From positions 1,590,313 through 1,654,312 of the forward strand of contig NW_006763139.1 of the NCBI RefSeq assembly GCF_000264905.1: DNA of 64,000 nucleotides. Direction: 5' to 3'. Position 1 is the stretch's first letter. Each line of letters begins with the position of its first letter. A program made the position numbers and the translations under genes. Positions 9,618-21,906 of the stretch are shown in pieces. The notes beneath the pieces were generated by a model that saw only the letters and a program-made list of their open reading frames with translations, was not told where the DNA came from and searched no databases. Source of the DNA: Stereum hirsutum FP-91666 SS1 (Eukaryota; Basidiomycota; Agaricomycetes; Russulales; Stereaceae).

Positions 9618-12141
9618 TCACAAAATACTCGGCCACTTAATCTTCAAACCCTCCAACCACCTCATATAAAGCAGTTCAGCTATAGGTGACCTCTTCGGCA
9701 CGCCCGCATCCGCGACTTTATCATCCGGAGGCGCCACGGCCGTCGCGCTACTCGTATCTGACGCAGGAGGCTGCTCTCCGCCCACTGCTCCCACATCTTC
9801 TTCGAGCGTCTCGGTGACGACGAGTCCTCGGCTTGTCATCATGCTCTTGCGAAAGATACGTTTGTGCGGGAAGAGGGAGCGAGAGGTTTGGACGTGTTTT
9901 CGGACGACGGTGTTTCTAGATTTTTGGGCAGAGGTTGAGATATGTGTTTGTGAAGGAGAGATGTAAGGAGCTTACTCGTTAATGCCTGAAAGAATGTCGA
10001 GGATCACGTTGTAGGCAATTTCAGGGTTGGCCTCCCGAAGCTCTTGGAAACCTCTCGACAGCATACTAAGAGACTCGATCTCACGAGCATCCATGTCGTC
10101 CGTAATTGCCTGCATAACACGTACGAGAGAAATAAAAATAAAATCAGCCAACACGCACGCATTCTTCCAAGCGAGCCACATACCCTCTGCAGTGTCGGCA
10201 ACACAACCTCATCAACCACCGCCCTACCCGCCTCACCCGTCACCCTCTTCCTCGCCGACGCCGACCTCTCCTTAACAGGCGACGAAGAAGGCGACGTCGG
10301 CGTACTCGTACTCCCCTCTCTCCTAATACTCCCCACATACTCCGACGACAACCTCAACGACCCCGCCGCATCCACCTTCTTCACCGGTCTGATCGTATCC
10401 ACCCCTGTCCCAAGGTCCGCCTCGCGCACAATCGTCCCACCCGCCGCGTTCCTCGCGGCATACGAGTTGCGTTTCGTCGGCGTACGTACGTATGCAGGTG
10501 GTGCTCCCAATTCTGGACTTCCTTGTCCTTCTGCCGTCGGCGATGTCGGTGGACTCGAAGCGGGTGGCTCTCCGGAGTCTTCGCCAGCTTCTTCGAGCAG
10601 CGTCTGGACATCTGGTTCTTCTACTGGCGAACGTATAACCATCGTCGAATGCAGCGCCTGGGTATTGATCCCTATCCCTATACCCGCTCCACCGGCCCCA
10701 CCACCAGCACCACCGACCACACTCGGAATATCGCTCCCCTTCATCGCCGCACTCGTATCCAAACTATCCGACCTTCCCCTCGTCACAGACCCATACGCCG
10801 AATCCGTCTCGTCCGGGATCGTCCCCGAAGTAAACTGCGAAGGCGTGAGCTCCTTGACCATCGTTCGGATCGTGCCCATGGGTGCAGCCGCCGAGCGTAT
10901 AGTGTCAAAGTTCCATTCGCTGTTGAGCGTGCCGTCCCATGCCATACTATTCCGTGCCGTCGCTTGGTACGCTTGGGGACCACGGCCGGGAGAACGAGAG
11001 CGGTAGTCTTGGTATCGCTCGATGAGTTCCGAGAGGTATGAAGTCTTGCGTGCGCCACGGATGAATCGGTGTTGAAGGAGCTCCTTCGCCGTCGGTCGCT
11101 AGATAGCGCAAACGTACTGAGCTTTTGGGGACGAGATGAGATGGAGAGTAGGGTGCTTTATCACTTACCGACTTTGGGTCCTTCGTCAAACATAATGATA
11201 TAAAGTCCTTGAAAGCGAGCGAGAACGCGCCCTCGAGCACAGGCGGCTTAGCTTTCGGAATCAAGAACAATACGCGCATAGGATGATACTCCGCCAACGG
11301 AGGCTCTCCCTTCGCCATCTCGATCGCCGTGATCCCCAGACTCCACATATCCGCCTTAGCGTCGTACCCAGCCTGGCGTATCACCTCCGGTGCCATCCAG
11401 AACGGCGTCCCGACGAACGTGTGCCGCAACGTACTCGTGAGCTGCGCGGCGACTCCAAAATCTGCGAGCTTGACCTTCCCGGAGGCGGAGAGGAGGACGT
11501 TGGCGGCTTTGATGTCGCGGTGGATCGTGCCCTGTTCGTGCAGGTAGTCGAGGCCCTGCAGAAGCTCGCGGCAGATAACGGCGATGTGGGCTTCGGAGAA
11601 TACGCCGGGTTTGAGCAGGTCGAGGCAGGAGCCTCCGGCGAGGTATTCCATGACGATCCAGAGCTTGTAGGCGACGACGAAGGAACCGTAATACCGTGTG
11701 ACATAGTCCGATTCGTGCTGGGCGAGCTGTGCGATCTCCTGCTGTATCTCCGAGATATCGTCGTCCGAGTCTTCCAAGTCTGCAGCGTCAAAGTACCGAC
11801 TATTATTGGTAACCGAGTACGGAGGATAGAAGATGAAGGGAGAAACACATATGGATAATTGAGCGAAAAGGGAAGGTGAACGGACCGATCTGCTTTATAG
11901 CGACGATCTGCTTGCTCTCGTTATGCATGGCCTTGTAGACCGTACCGAAGCTTCCCGTGCCGAGCTTTTCTAGGAGGGTATATTGGCTGGCGGGATTGCT
12001 GCTTGGTACAGGGTATGGCTCGATGGTGTGACGGGTCTTGACATCGGGAGAGGACGGCTGGGAAGAGGAAGATTTGCTCTGTGATATAGGGGATGAAGGA
12101 GTGTCAGACGGATTGCGTTTCTTGAGACGTGATCCGACCAT
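9618..12141 (-). CDS. Ser/Thr protein kinase, Ste20 group, germinal-centre kinase type (Sid1/Kic1/MST-like)
   Basis: A protein kinase probably acting upstream of an NDR/LATS kinase in polarity or septation control, as its relatives do. The ATG is at 12141. A Ser/Pro-rich leader precedes [18 protein letters not shown] (Gly-rich loop) and IVAIKQI (catalytic Lys). After an intron come [30 protein letters not shown] (catalytic loop), DFGVAAQL (metal-binding DFG) and [10 protein letters not shown] (Ste20 activation-segment signature). The domain closes with the [10 protein letters not shown] region. A long disordered Ser/Thr/Gly-rich region follows, then a helical segment ([17 protein letters not shown]). 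A C-terminal [18 protein letters not shown] resembles the end of fungal GCK kinases. Total is about 680 residues in at least six exons, ending with TGA at 9618-9620. All catalytic residues are present. Confidence 0.93.
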
Positions 12142-13303
12142 GGTGAGATAAAGAGACTAGAGTAGACCGGGAGGAGGAATGGAAAGGAAGAGGAGAGCGA
12201 GAGGTCTCGACGTCGTAAGGAAGGAGACCGCGACGCGAAAGGGAGGGTGAAGCGCGTGAGAGGCGGGCTAAGAGGAGGCAAGGGCCGGAGGAAGGGCTTC
12301 TTCGAGTAGCGTGCTGGTAACAGGACGATACACGTGGAGACGCAGATGCGTCATTCGCCCAGTCGTTCTCCGTCGACTGACGATCTCATGCCGAATGCGA
12401 TATGTCCTCCGGCTAGCATCAGGGAACAAGAGCAAGGACGGCGCAAAACGAAACCGGGACGACGCAAGGTGATATCAGAAATCAAGCACGTACCATGGCG
12501 ATCAGAATTGCTTATGGCAGTTCCCTATTTCGGCCTGCGCGAGGGAAAGAAAAAAGCGCTTCAGCGGTCAACGTCAGCGGCGCTAGCAAGTAGGGGACCG
12601 TGTCTTGGAGCAATGGGGCAGCTGAGGTCGCCGTGCGAAAGGCTGAATCTATATATCGTCGCGTGTGGCGAGCGTGGCCGGGATATATGTAACCACACAC
12701 AACGGAGGAAACGAGGACGACGAGAATGTCCTCAAAAGGATGGTATATGTGAGAGAGAAAGAAAGAGAAAAGACGTCGAGGGGAGCACTCTGGAGGCAGT
12801 GTGGCCAAGAGCAAATTGGCCTCACGCTGTTTCAGCTCGTCATGCTTGTCTGCCCCTCTCGGCCGCACCCGTCGCCGGCACAAGAGCTCTTATTCATTCC
12901 ACTTTTTCCTTCTTCATCGATGTCTGCGTCTTTGCCGTGGACTATATCCAGTGTAGCTTCCATAATACATGTTTGTAGCTTGACGCTCAACCACCGTTAC
13001 GGAATTGTCCAACTACAATGGGCGAAATTTCTCTCTTTCTCTCCGTGCATCTGGGCATCGACAAGATTTCCGGATTTGATTTCGCACGACTTCGAGGCAG
13101 AAGACCATATTCGTCTAGATCGATGTTCAAGCTATCGCCACACAGGGGCGCGGGAATAACTGAAACGCGATCCCCGCGCTCACGTGCTGAGACGCGCCCT
13201 TGACGCGCCTTGTTGATCGAGTGGCACCTTCTCCCTCCACTCGACCACCACCTCGCTACTCTCACTCGTTTGCTCGCCATCTGAGCCTTGTTTCAGTAGA
13301 CAG
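12142..13303. promoter_or_regulatory. Divergent intergenic region, kinase / RING E3
   Basis: 1.16 kb between divergent starts, presumably holding both promoters. The plus-strand open frame at 12334-12978 has unlikely composition (Arg/Cys-rich, no domain) and is not called. A T/A-rich patch CTATATATCG near 12650 could be a TATA-like site for either strand. I saw no repeat or RNA gene. Confidence 0.4.
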
Positions 13304-14218
13304 ATGTCAGAATATCCAGAGATCACCCTCGCCATCGAGGAGTTACCGCTTCTCACCCCGGAAGACGTGCCAAGCCTAGACGACCATTGCGCGATATGTC
13401 TCATCTCGTTCAGGAGTATTTTTGAGAAAGAGGCTGCAGGAGAAGAGGGCGCTGGTGACGAGGGAGAAGAAGATGGAAGGAGAGGGGTGACGAAGGTGGA
13501 TGGGTGTGGGCATCTATTCTGTTTGGAAGAGTGAGTGTCTTCGGTCTCAGGGCAGTGTGGCGCGAATATCGTTCATCGAGGTCCTTGTCTTGCCCGGTCT
13601 TATAGTCTGGCGCAATGGATCCAAGGCCGCGTGAGTTCTATACCACTTTCACGGGCTACCGGATAAAGTGCCACCGCTGCTCATTGCGACTACATGTTCG
13701 GATAGCACGGCACCTGTCCGACATGCAGACACCCTTTTCTTCCCCACCTACAACCTCTCGACTCAGACGACGAAGAAGAATCAGACGGAGGAGAATACGT
13801 CCCTCCCGATTACGATGCCGAGACGGACTTCGAGACGGATCTCGACGACTTTTTGGACTCGGACTCGGATGGTGCAGATAGCGAGATTATGGGAGTCCAT
13901 CCCAGTGAGGACGGTGAAGTTCCGAGGAGGGAACGGGTAGAGGAAGAGGGACAGGGCGTGCTCTCGAGTGATTTAGGATGGGAGGAGCAAGGGAGTCCGG
14001 AGTGGGGGCTGACGGACGAGGATAGTATGAGTGCGAGTGAGGGTGAGGCTGCATTGGGTGACAGGCCTTCAGGTATCACTTTCTACCTTGTTTTCTTTCT
14101 TGCGATTCCTGTGGTATTGGCCCTGACATGTTCTACGGCAGACACAGACGTGCAAGTGTGGTTGACACAGGACGGAAACTACACTATCGACGACGGGGCC
14201 GGTGTGCCGAAGACTTAA
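13304..14218 (+). CDS. RING finger E3 ubiquitin ligase candidate
   Basis: A RING domain protein expected to bind an E2 enzyme. The ATG at 13304 gives MSEYPEITLAIEELPLLTPE. The first zinc pair is DDHCAICLISF (C-x2-C). An acidic Gly/Glu-rich insert (about 13436-13490) then separates it from VDGCGHLFCLEE (C-x-H-x2-C). After an intron comes SLAQWIQGR, and after a second intron HGTCPTCRHPF (C-x2-C), which completes a RING. The rest, about 130 residues, is very acidic (repeated DSDDEEESDGG-type and DLDDFLDSDSDGADS sequence). A last short intron (from about 14071 to the AG before 14142) leads to DTDVQVWLTQDGNYTIDD and the stop at 14216-14218. The ~35-residue acidic insertion within the RING loop is longer than usual. 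It converges with the alanyl-tRNA editing gene, 194 bp away. Confidence 0.85.
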
Positions 14219-14412
14219 AGTGGTAGTTGCCCGGTTTACGCTAACTTATATCCCCTCGCGAAAACACCGTTCGTCATGTACACCTATTCTCCATTGTTTT
14301 ATTCGGTGCTTTAAACAGCCAGTAATAGTATTGGTTCCAGCATACGGTTCCGAGTCGTATTCCTCTAGGCTGCATCTTACATCAGAGTATTGTACAATTA
14401 CAGTTCTTCGTC

Positions 14413-16123
14413 TCAAGCCGAAGCGGATTGAGTCAAAGCTAGCGCCGCAGCCTTTCCTTCCCTATCCGCAAGCCAAACCCCAGTCGACTTCCCACTCCAC
14501 CGAACTCCCTTTCCGCCTCCTTTCAACGTTTTAAACTGCTTCTTCAACTCCTCCCCGACCTCCTTCACCCGTTTATCGTCACTCCCAAACAGCATGACCA
14601 CCGTAGTCGATGCAGTCGTCTGAGAAGACGGAGAAGAGGTGAGTAGAATGGTGTACTTATGGGATTCGTCGGGCGGTAGGTGTGCCAGGAATGCGAAGGT
14701 GATGGCCTGCAAAAACGACAAGGCAGAAGTCGGCGAATCATCCGTACGTCCGATGAACTTAGTCCATTCCTTCCCAGAACTCTTATTATCCTCCGTTCTC
14801 TCCCATTTCAACATCTCACCCACCAGCTGCCTCCCAATCGCGTCAGCCAACTCCTTCTCCACATCATCCATCCGCTTCTCTCTCTTCTTACTCTCCTCCG
14901 CCACAAGCGCCACGCGCTCCGGCGTCTCCACCGCCCCACACGACAACAATCCCGCGGTCCGAGTCAAAAGCGACTGCACCGTTCCCAAGTGATTGAGCAG
15001 CCTCGGTCCAGAGAGGAAATAATGCCTCACGGGCGCCGAAGATCCACCCGCGGGAGGCGGGAGGAGGTAAAGTTGAAGCGAAGAGAGCGTAGGGAGGTGT
15101 GTGCCACAGCATGGATTACGGTCTACGCCGTCTATCACAACTACACGGTGGACGCCTCCACCGCCGACGTAGTCGCTCGGGAGTCCTCGACCGAATTCGC
15201 GCTTCGCGGATGTGTCGGCGGTGGAGGAGGGTGTGGTGCCGTTTTGGTTAGATTTAGATTGGAGTTCTTGGACTTCGATGTGGACGCGACGGCCTTCGAA
15301 GACGTAGCGGTTGCATTCGTCTTGGATGAGGGTCGTTTCTTCGGGTGTGAGGGCGCGGGGGAGGTCGACGTAGGATGGGGAGGGGTAAGATGTCAGAGAC
15401 CACGCGAGGGTCGGGAGGGAGAGGTGGCTTTCGAGGACTGCGGAGAGCAGGTGTTGACTCGTATGCATGCTCATCTAACGTTCCAGTCGTGAGCACTAAT
15501 GATGCCACTCAATATTAGACTGCGGTCGGGGCTGGATACGCACATGGTCTAACCGCCTCTTGAACCCCTCCTCGCCCAATTCGACGCTCACTTTCCGGCC
15601 TGCCTCAAAGACAGTCGGTACATCCTCCGTGCTCGTATCAGGCTGAAGCTTGACGTAGTGTACAGCCGTCAGTCCATGACGTTTGATGAGGGCCACTTCC
15701 CAGACTCGTCCATCGCCAGTCACGATGACTCCCACATCGGATGGTTGTCCTCCACCTTCCGGAAAGAGAACGGTATCGTGAAGTACGACCTGTAAGCAAG
15801 GCGACGCGAGTATAGGCTCAGCGGTGGCCTTGGCCTGTTTCTGGTGTGCTTTCTTTCCACCACTGGAAGCGGTGGGTGGTTTGTAGATCTGAGCAGAGAT
15901 GACGGTGGTGGAAAGGTTGCGCAAGAGGGGGTCGCCTGCACGATGTTTATTGTGAGTGGTTTGGCCCGGGATATGAGCAAGTATCGGAAGACGGACGTTG
16001 GCACGAGAGCAGACCGACGGGAATTGTGAATTTGTGGTCCGATGGGATATTGAGGGTTGGAGAGACGATACGGTGGTAATCCGGGGGTGTAGTTGGTGGC
16101 AGAAGTAATGCAGAAGCAGCCAT
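14413..16123 (-). CDS. Alanyl-tRNA editing protein (AARSD1/AlaX type)
   Basis: A free-standing editing protein that hydrolyses mischarged Ser-tRNA(Ala) in the cytosol. The ATG is at 16123. Exon 1 ends in ...GLLSCQ, and splicing from GTCCGT to GTGCAG restores CQRDPLLRNLSTTVISAQI, matching the CQRD start region of animal AARSD1. Then come VVLHDTVLFPEGGGQPSDVG (the FPEGGGQP signature of the class II AlaRS editing fold) and KRRLDH. An intron follows, after which MSMHTSQHLLSAVLES supplies the H-x3-H zinc ligands. NPCCGTHLPTLSSLQ supplies the second ligand pair (C-x3-H). The remaining C-terminal region contains the DVEKELADAIGRQ helix. About 510 residues. Stop at 14413-14415. Confidence 0.93.
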
Positions 16124-16707
16124 GGTTAATTGACAAAATATACAGATGAGAGTGAAGTTGGTGATGACTCGACAAGTACTAGTACTGTCACTGGAAATCA
16201 GTGTGGCGATAAGCGGAGTGGCGGAAGACCACTTCCACGTTGTGTTTTCTCAGGGTTCACCCCTGGCTCTCAGAGGTTCTCAGCCGCCCCGCAAACCATT
16301 CAGGTCGCCATACAGGATCTGCTCACTCTGCCTTTGCTCGATATCTAGAGCATCGAACGATGACGCACTTAGCTTCTATGTCGAGAAACCACCCGGGACA
16401 TTCGTGTCCTCGCGCCATCTCTGGACCACCGAGGAACCGAGTCTGCAGTCTGCGCCTTCACCAAGCCTTCACCGTCACGACGAACGATCCTATAGTTTTC
16501 TTGGCATGCTCGCTGTGGGACGTATAATCTGTTAGAGTATGGTATTCGTGTATCCCGACGCCTTCAATCGGTAAATATAGTCGCTCAGCGCTCTGGCCGC
16601 CATAGGCGCGACCTATTATCGCACCCACATCAGGATGAAATTCGGAGGTTCGGCTCTAACCTCTCCCACCACGTCCCATCCACATATCGCCCTCCAGCCA
16701 ATCCGAC
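16124..16707. promoter_or_regulatory. Divergent intergenic region, tRNA-editing gene / MFS transporter
   Basis: 584 bp between divergent starts. I see no domain in the plus-strand open frames and no repeat. Both promoters are presumably here, but no defined box was recognised. Confidence 0.35.
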
Positions 16708-19184
16708 ATGTTCCGCTCCACAATTGCCTCTTCCATGTCCGTCGTCGAATTTCTTGACGGACTCTGGAAGAACCCATTTTCACCCCGGACCGTATCTCCA
16801 CCCCCATACATCCCCATACCATCACCCCGCGAGAGCGACATAATTCCCCGCGTACCTGACCCCGCTTCCGCCGGGGAAACTGTATCATCTCCCTCGGCGT
16901 GGTATAAAGCCCTCACATCTCGTCTTGCATATCCTCGCGCCCTCGAGCATTCTCGACGCCCCCAGCTTCTGTCTTATACCGACTCTGTCGAGCCCTCGAG
17001 CCCCGTCGCGTCCTCTTCCGCCTTGTATCCTCGTTATTCCGATATTCCTTCTACAAATCGTACGGCTTCTTTCGACGACATGAACAACTCTAGGGAATAC
17101 GTTCCAAATGTTGTGGAGGGTAAAGACATTGAAGAGCGCGTAGAGACGAGACGGCAGCCTATCGATCTCGATGCAGAGTTCGGTGGACCGGAGGCGAGGA
17201 AGAAACTCGAACGCAAATTGTTGATGAAGCTCGATTTGCGCATGTCCATCCTCATCATCATCTACATTCTTAACTACGTGCGTTCTTTGCAATGGCCCTC
17301 GGAACACGTTTTCTGACTCATTCGACATTCTTTGATATCCCAGATTGATCGCAATAATGCTTCGTGAGTGCTGCCACAGAAGCACCTTCTATTTGGTCCT
17401 GATCTGCGTCATAGTGCTGCACGTTTACGAGGCTTCGAGACTGATCTCGGTCTCCAAGGACAACAATACAATACCATTCTCAGTATTCTTTATGTGCGTT
17501 CTCTGCCGATAATATTGTTTGCAGCCATTGACCAGTGTCTGTGATGACTAGGTCGGCTACATTCTCATGCAAATACCCTCGTAAGTTCCGTTGGATTTTC
17601 AAAATTGCAATTCATCGCTGACAGTCGCACAAATCCCAGAAACATGTTCTTGAATCGCATTGGGAAACCATCATTATATCTTCCCCTCTGTATGACTATC
17701 TGGGGTATGTTGCCGTACCGCAGTCATTCTGGTGATTCATACTGATTTAGCGCTGCGTTAGGCATGATTTCCATTCTTACGGGCGTTACGACCAATTTCG
17801 TCGGTGCTTTAATGACACGATTTTTCTTGGGTTTCGTGGAGGCCGCGTTCTTCCCGGGCTCGCTCTTCCTTCTATCCAAGTGGTACAAGAGGAAGGAACT
17901 TGGCATGCGCACTTGCATGCTTTCGTGCGGTAGCTTGATCAGTAACGCTTTTGGCACACTCATCGCTACCGGTATTCTCGATGGCATGGAGAACAAGCTT
18001 AATAAGGCTGCGTGGCGGTAAGCATTTCACGTCTTTTTATGTCCTATCAATATATCGCTCATCCTACTATCCGTCTATTTCGGCAGCTGGCTGTTCTTCA
18101 TCGAGGGAGCCCTGACTATCTTCTTCGCCATCCTTGCTATTTTCATCCTCCCCGACTTTCCTACGACTTCTCAGAACTTCCTTTCCCCAGAAGAGTCTCG
18201 ACTCGCTGTTCTCCGGATGCAGAGCGATTCTGGCTTGGGCGGCGTTGGCGACGAAGACGAAGCCCAAGGGGAGAAACACGCAAGTGGCCTGAAGCAGGCT
18301 TTGACCGACTGGAAGGTGTACTTCATGGCGGTTTCCCTCACAAGCATGGTCCTCGGCCTATCATTCAACGCGTTCTTCCCGACCTTGAGCGAGACCATGG
18401 GCTTCGACACAACCGTCTCGCTACTGCTCTGTGCTCCTCCGTGGGTCTTTGCAACCCTTGTTGCCTTCGCAGTAAGCAGGTGAATACTTTTTAGTAACAA
18501 TCGATTATAAGACCCCCTTGCTGATTGCACATTTCGAAGACATTCGGACAAGACCGGTGAACGAACATTCCACATCGTGGGGCCACTCTGCGTAGGAATC
18601 ATCGGCTTCATCATCGCCGTCTCTACTATGAACACGGCCGCAAGATATGTTTCTCTGTACGCTTCGATTTCGGAAAATTGAGCGTGGATAGTTTACTCAC
18701 GATTTTTTTTTTCACCAGGTTCTTAATGGCACAGTCTTACGCCGGCTTCATCGTGTTTTTGGCGTGGATTAGTAACACCTTCGCTCGTCCACCAATGAAA
18801 CGTACGGAAATGTCTTGATCGTCGGCGAAACCTCTATAACTCACTAACTACTCACTTTACAGGCGCCGTCGCTCTCGCTGGCATCAACGCGTTCTGTCAA
18901 CTCGGCAACATTGCTGGATCGTAAGCCTTCACACGCTTCACACGTAGCTCTCCGTGATCTCACATTGACCACCCACAACCCTGGTTCTTGCCCACGACAG
19001 ATATATCTGGCCAACCGCATGGGGACTCACCTACACCAAGTCCTACGCGATTTGCATCTCCTCGTTCGGACTGACGATCATTATGTGCATAATTTTCCGC
19101 CAAGCACTCGCAAGGAAAAACAGAGAGTTCGAGGAGCGCGAGCTTGCTGCTGGACGGGAGAAAGGTTTCAGATATCTTCTTTGA
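16708..19184 (+). CDS. MFS transporter, anion:cation symporter (Dal5/Tna1-like) family
   Basis: A plasma-membrane proton symporter for a small organic anion. Family members carry allantoate, nicotinate, pantothenate or biotin, and the substrate cannot be read from sequence. The ATG at 16708 gives an unusually long, Ser/Pro-rich cytosolic N-terminus (~170 residues). Helix 1 is LRMSILIIIYILNY, followed by IDRNNASAARLRGFE, the family's signature. A 20-nt exon (17344-17363) and a 29-nt exon (17552-17580) encode IDRNNAS and VGYILMQIPS. Later segments are NMFLNRIGKPSLYLPLCMTI, RFFLGFVEAAFFPGSLFLLS (MFS signature), WLFFIEGALTIFFAILAIF and FLSPEESRLAVLRMQ. The C-terminal half has six more helices and ends NREFEERELAAGREKGFRYLL, with TGA at 19182. 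About 590 residues in at least 11 exons. A downstream ATG could give a shorter form. Confidence 0.92.
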
Positions 19185-20044
19185 ACGGAACTTTTCAGGA
19201 AGCGGAGGTTGCAGGGTATGGCAGGCCGTGGTAACGTGGTGTCTCCGTTCATCGCTCGCGTTCGTTGACCGGAGGGTGAACGTCGCAGTTGCTGTGGGAT
19301 TAGGTCTGTCCATTGTATGATAGGGATGATTATGATCATTTAAAGCGCTTAAGCTTGCATGGTTGCGTCGTGCTTTGTGTCTTGATGCAGACCCTTGTGA
19401 GCGTGTACAGGCGTGTACACGAGCGCTGAAGACCCGCTCCTAAAATATTCGTCGGACGGGTGTCGGGCCACAGGGGTTCGGCGACATAAAAGCCCATGAG
19501 CTCGTCCCAAAAAGGGAAGGCTCGGGACATGCAATCGGCAGTGCTGTTCCGCGTGGCTCGAAGTCTAACGCGCGGAAGAGGTTCCCCGGGTTCCACCCCC
19601 CATCTTACCTTCGACTTGCCGTCAACGGGCAGTCTTGGCCGTTGATTGCGACGACTCTCTCGTCTCCTAACTTCGTCGGACCACGATCCAATATTCACGA
19701 AGGATTTTGACTGGTCATCGCATTCTTGGAACTTCGCGTAACCGCTTTATTGAACGGAGAGAAGCCTTCCGAACCTGATTCAAGTCCGCTCTGCCCCGCT
19801 ACGCGCTTGCTTATGCGTTTCGTTGACAGCGTGCAGCCAATTGATGGAGAGATGGGGATGAGGACCCGTCGATAAGTATATAGCTGTGAAATTTTTGGGA
19901 CTTGAACCGCCTGCTCCTCTGGATTTCTTCCCCCATCATCATCTACGAGGCGGCAAGTTTTTGGTTAAAGAGGGCTTTTTTACGGCCCCTACCTGTCCGC
20001 TCTTTGCTCTCGACATTTCACTCCTCCTACTGCTGTAATTCGCA
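19185..20044. promoter_or_regulatory. Upstream region of chitin deacetylase 1, with TATA box and shared 16-bp element
   Basis: 860 bp. A TATA-like AGTATATAGC lies at 19875-19884. The 16-mer CATCATCTACGAGGCG (19937-19952) occurs identically upstream of the third chitin deacetylase (28361-28376). In both genes it sits about 53-61 bp downstream of the TATA-like site, hence around or just after the transcription start. The rest of the stretch shows no gene. The minus-strand frame at 19336-19698 has no recognisable features. Confidence 0.55.
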
Positions 20045-21906
20045 ATGTCGATGTACTACTCCAAGGCCGCTGTCCTTCTCCTCTCTGCTGTGCTGGCTCC
20101 CGTGCGTTCGGTTGCTGCTCATGGTGGTCATGAGCATGTCGCTAGAGACGCTAGTCTTCCTGGCTCGTGGTTCCATGAGGAAGACCATCCAGTTCATGCT
20201 CTCTTCCGCCGCGATATAGGCACTGATGGTGCTGATTACCCCGAGGTCGGAACCCCCAGTACGTCTTAGCCACTCTATATCCGCACGCCAAGGCCCATGC
20301 ATTTTGAATGGTTTCACTAACATTTTTTTCTTATCTTTTTGCCTCCCTCCTATTCGCATCGTAACTTTTTTCTTCTCCTCATCATAAAAAAAAAACCAGC
20401 CTGGAGTTCCAAATATCCTCAATCCTCCCCCGACGTCAGCGCCTTGCCCCAAGAATGGACAGACGCCCTCAACGCCGCCGTCGCAGCAGGAAAGATCCCC
20501 AACTATGCTCCTTCGACGTCAACAGGCGGCAACCCGACATACGCGGATGGCCTTGATCCCACTGGCTCTGAGGTCTGCTCGGGAACGTATAAGTGCAGGA
20601 TCGACGGGCAGATCTGGGACGCGCCGGATGGGACCGTTGGTATTAGTTTCGATGATGGTCCGGTTGATGTGAGTACATTTTTATGTCTTGGTGTTGAGCG
20701 GATTAGCGGTGTGATAGGGAGAGCGTGCACTGATCTGGTTTCTGTTAACTTTCATAGGGATCAGCTATGCTATACCAATTTATGCAGGAGAATCAGATCA
20801 AGGGAACGGTATGTATGATATCATACGTCAGACTCCAATATTAGCGGCTCAACTTGTGTCTATTCTGTTCGCCAGCACTTTATGATCGGTAGCAACATTC
20901 TCTGGTACTCGCAGGAATTCCTGACAGCGTACGAGACCCTCGAGGACGATCTCGCTGTTCACACCGTATGTTTACTGAGACCCAATTCTTTGGAGGACAA
21001 GTACTAACGATTGAATTCTGCGGCGGCTGTTCTTGTTCCAGTGGACACACCCCTACATGACGACTCTGACGAATGAGGAGGTTCTGGCCCAGCTCGCATG
21101 GACCATGCAGATCATTCATGACTCGGCAGGCGGACGGCTCCCCCGTTTCTGGAGGCCTCCTTACGGCGACACCGACACGAGGGTTAATGCGATCGCACAG
21201 GAGGTCCTTGGATTGACATGTATCTTGTGGAACCAGGAGTGAGTTTTCTGTCTGTCTCTCATCCATGGATATTTTTCTGATTTTGAACTCTCTTCAAAGC
21301 ACCGAAGACTGGACTATGTCTGAAGGCAAAACGACGCTTCCCAATGTCATCTCAGAATTGACTGGCTGGTACAATGGTCAGCATTCCACACGTCGCAGAC
21401 GCTTTCGCATCCGTACTAACGCTGGATGGCTACATACAGGCACCCAATCCCCTGGTCTGATCATCCTCGAACACGAGCTGACCAATGACACCGTCTCCGC
21501 CTTCATTACGACCTATCCCTACATCGCCGCAAACAACTGGAAGATGGACTCCGTCGTCTTGCTCGATGGTCTCAACCAGCCATACCAGAACGTGGTGGGT
21601 ACCACGGGCGCCGTAGACTCTGTATCGGACATCCTACCCGACTCAGCAACAGACTCCTCCGATTCTTCGTCTACGTCTGGCTCCGCCGCTGCCGCGTCGA
21701 CTACCTCCGGTTCGAAGACAACAGCAGCGTCGAGTTCGCACGCGGCTGGGGCTACTTCGTCTGGTTCCTCCTCGGGTTCGGGCACCAGTGCCAGCGATTC
21801 GTCCACGTCTGATGCGAGGTCATTGATTATGGGGTCACGGCATCGTGCTGTGGATGTTGCGTTGGGGACCATCTTTGGGTTGCTTTTCGTCGGCTACTTT
21901 GCTTGA
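20045..21906 (+). CDS. Chitin deacetylase 1 (carbohydrate esterase family 4), GPI-anchored
   Basis: Removes N-acetyl groups from cell-wall chitin to give chitosan, acting outside the plasma membrane. The ATG at 20045 ([20 protein letters not shown]) starts a signal peptide. The pre-domain carries HPVHALFRR, shared by all three paralogues here. CE4 motifs: [10 protein letters not shown] (catalytic and metal Asp), [11 protein letters not shown] (H-x3-H metal ligands, split by an intron at HT/WTHP), [11 protein letters not shown] and IILEHELT. Cys pairs in [12 protein letters not shown] are typical of fungal chitin deacetylases. A ~100-residue Ser/Thr-rich stalk follows, then a hydrophobic tail ([16 protein letters not shown]) consistent with a GPI signal. 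About 460 residues in eight or nine exons, TGA at 21904. First of three paralogues in the same orientation. Confidence 0.95.

Noticed and set aside
12334..12978. Plus-strand frame of 214 codons in the kinase/RING gap
   Set aside because: Arg- and Cys-rich composition typical of non-coding reading; no domain; lies in a divergent promoter region.
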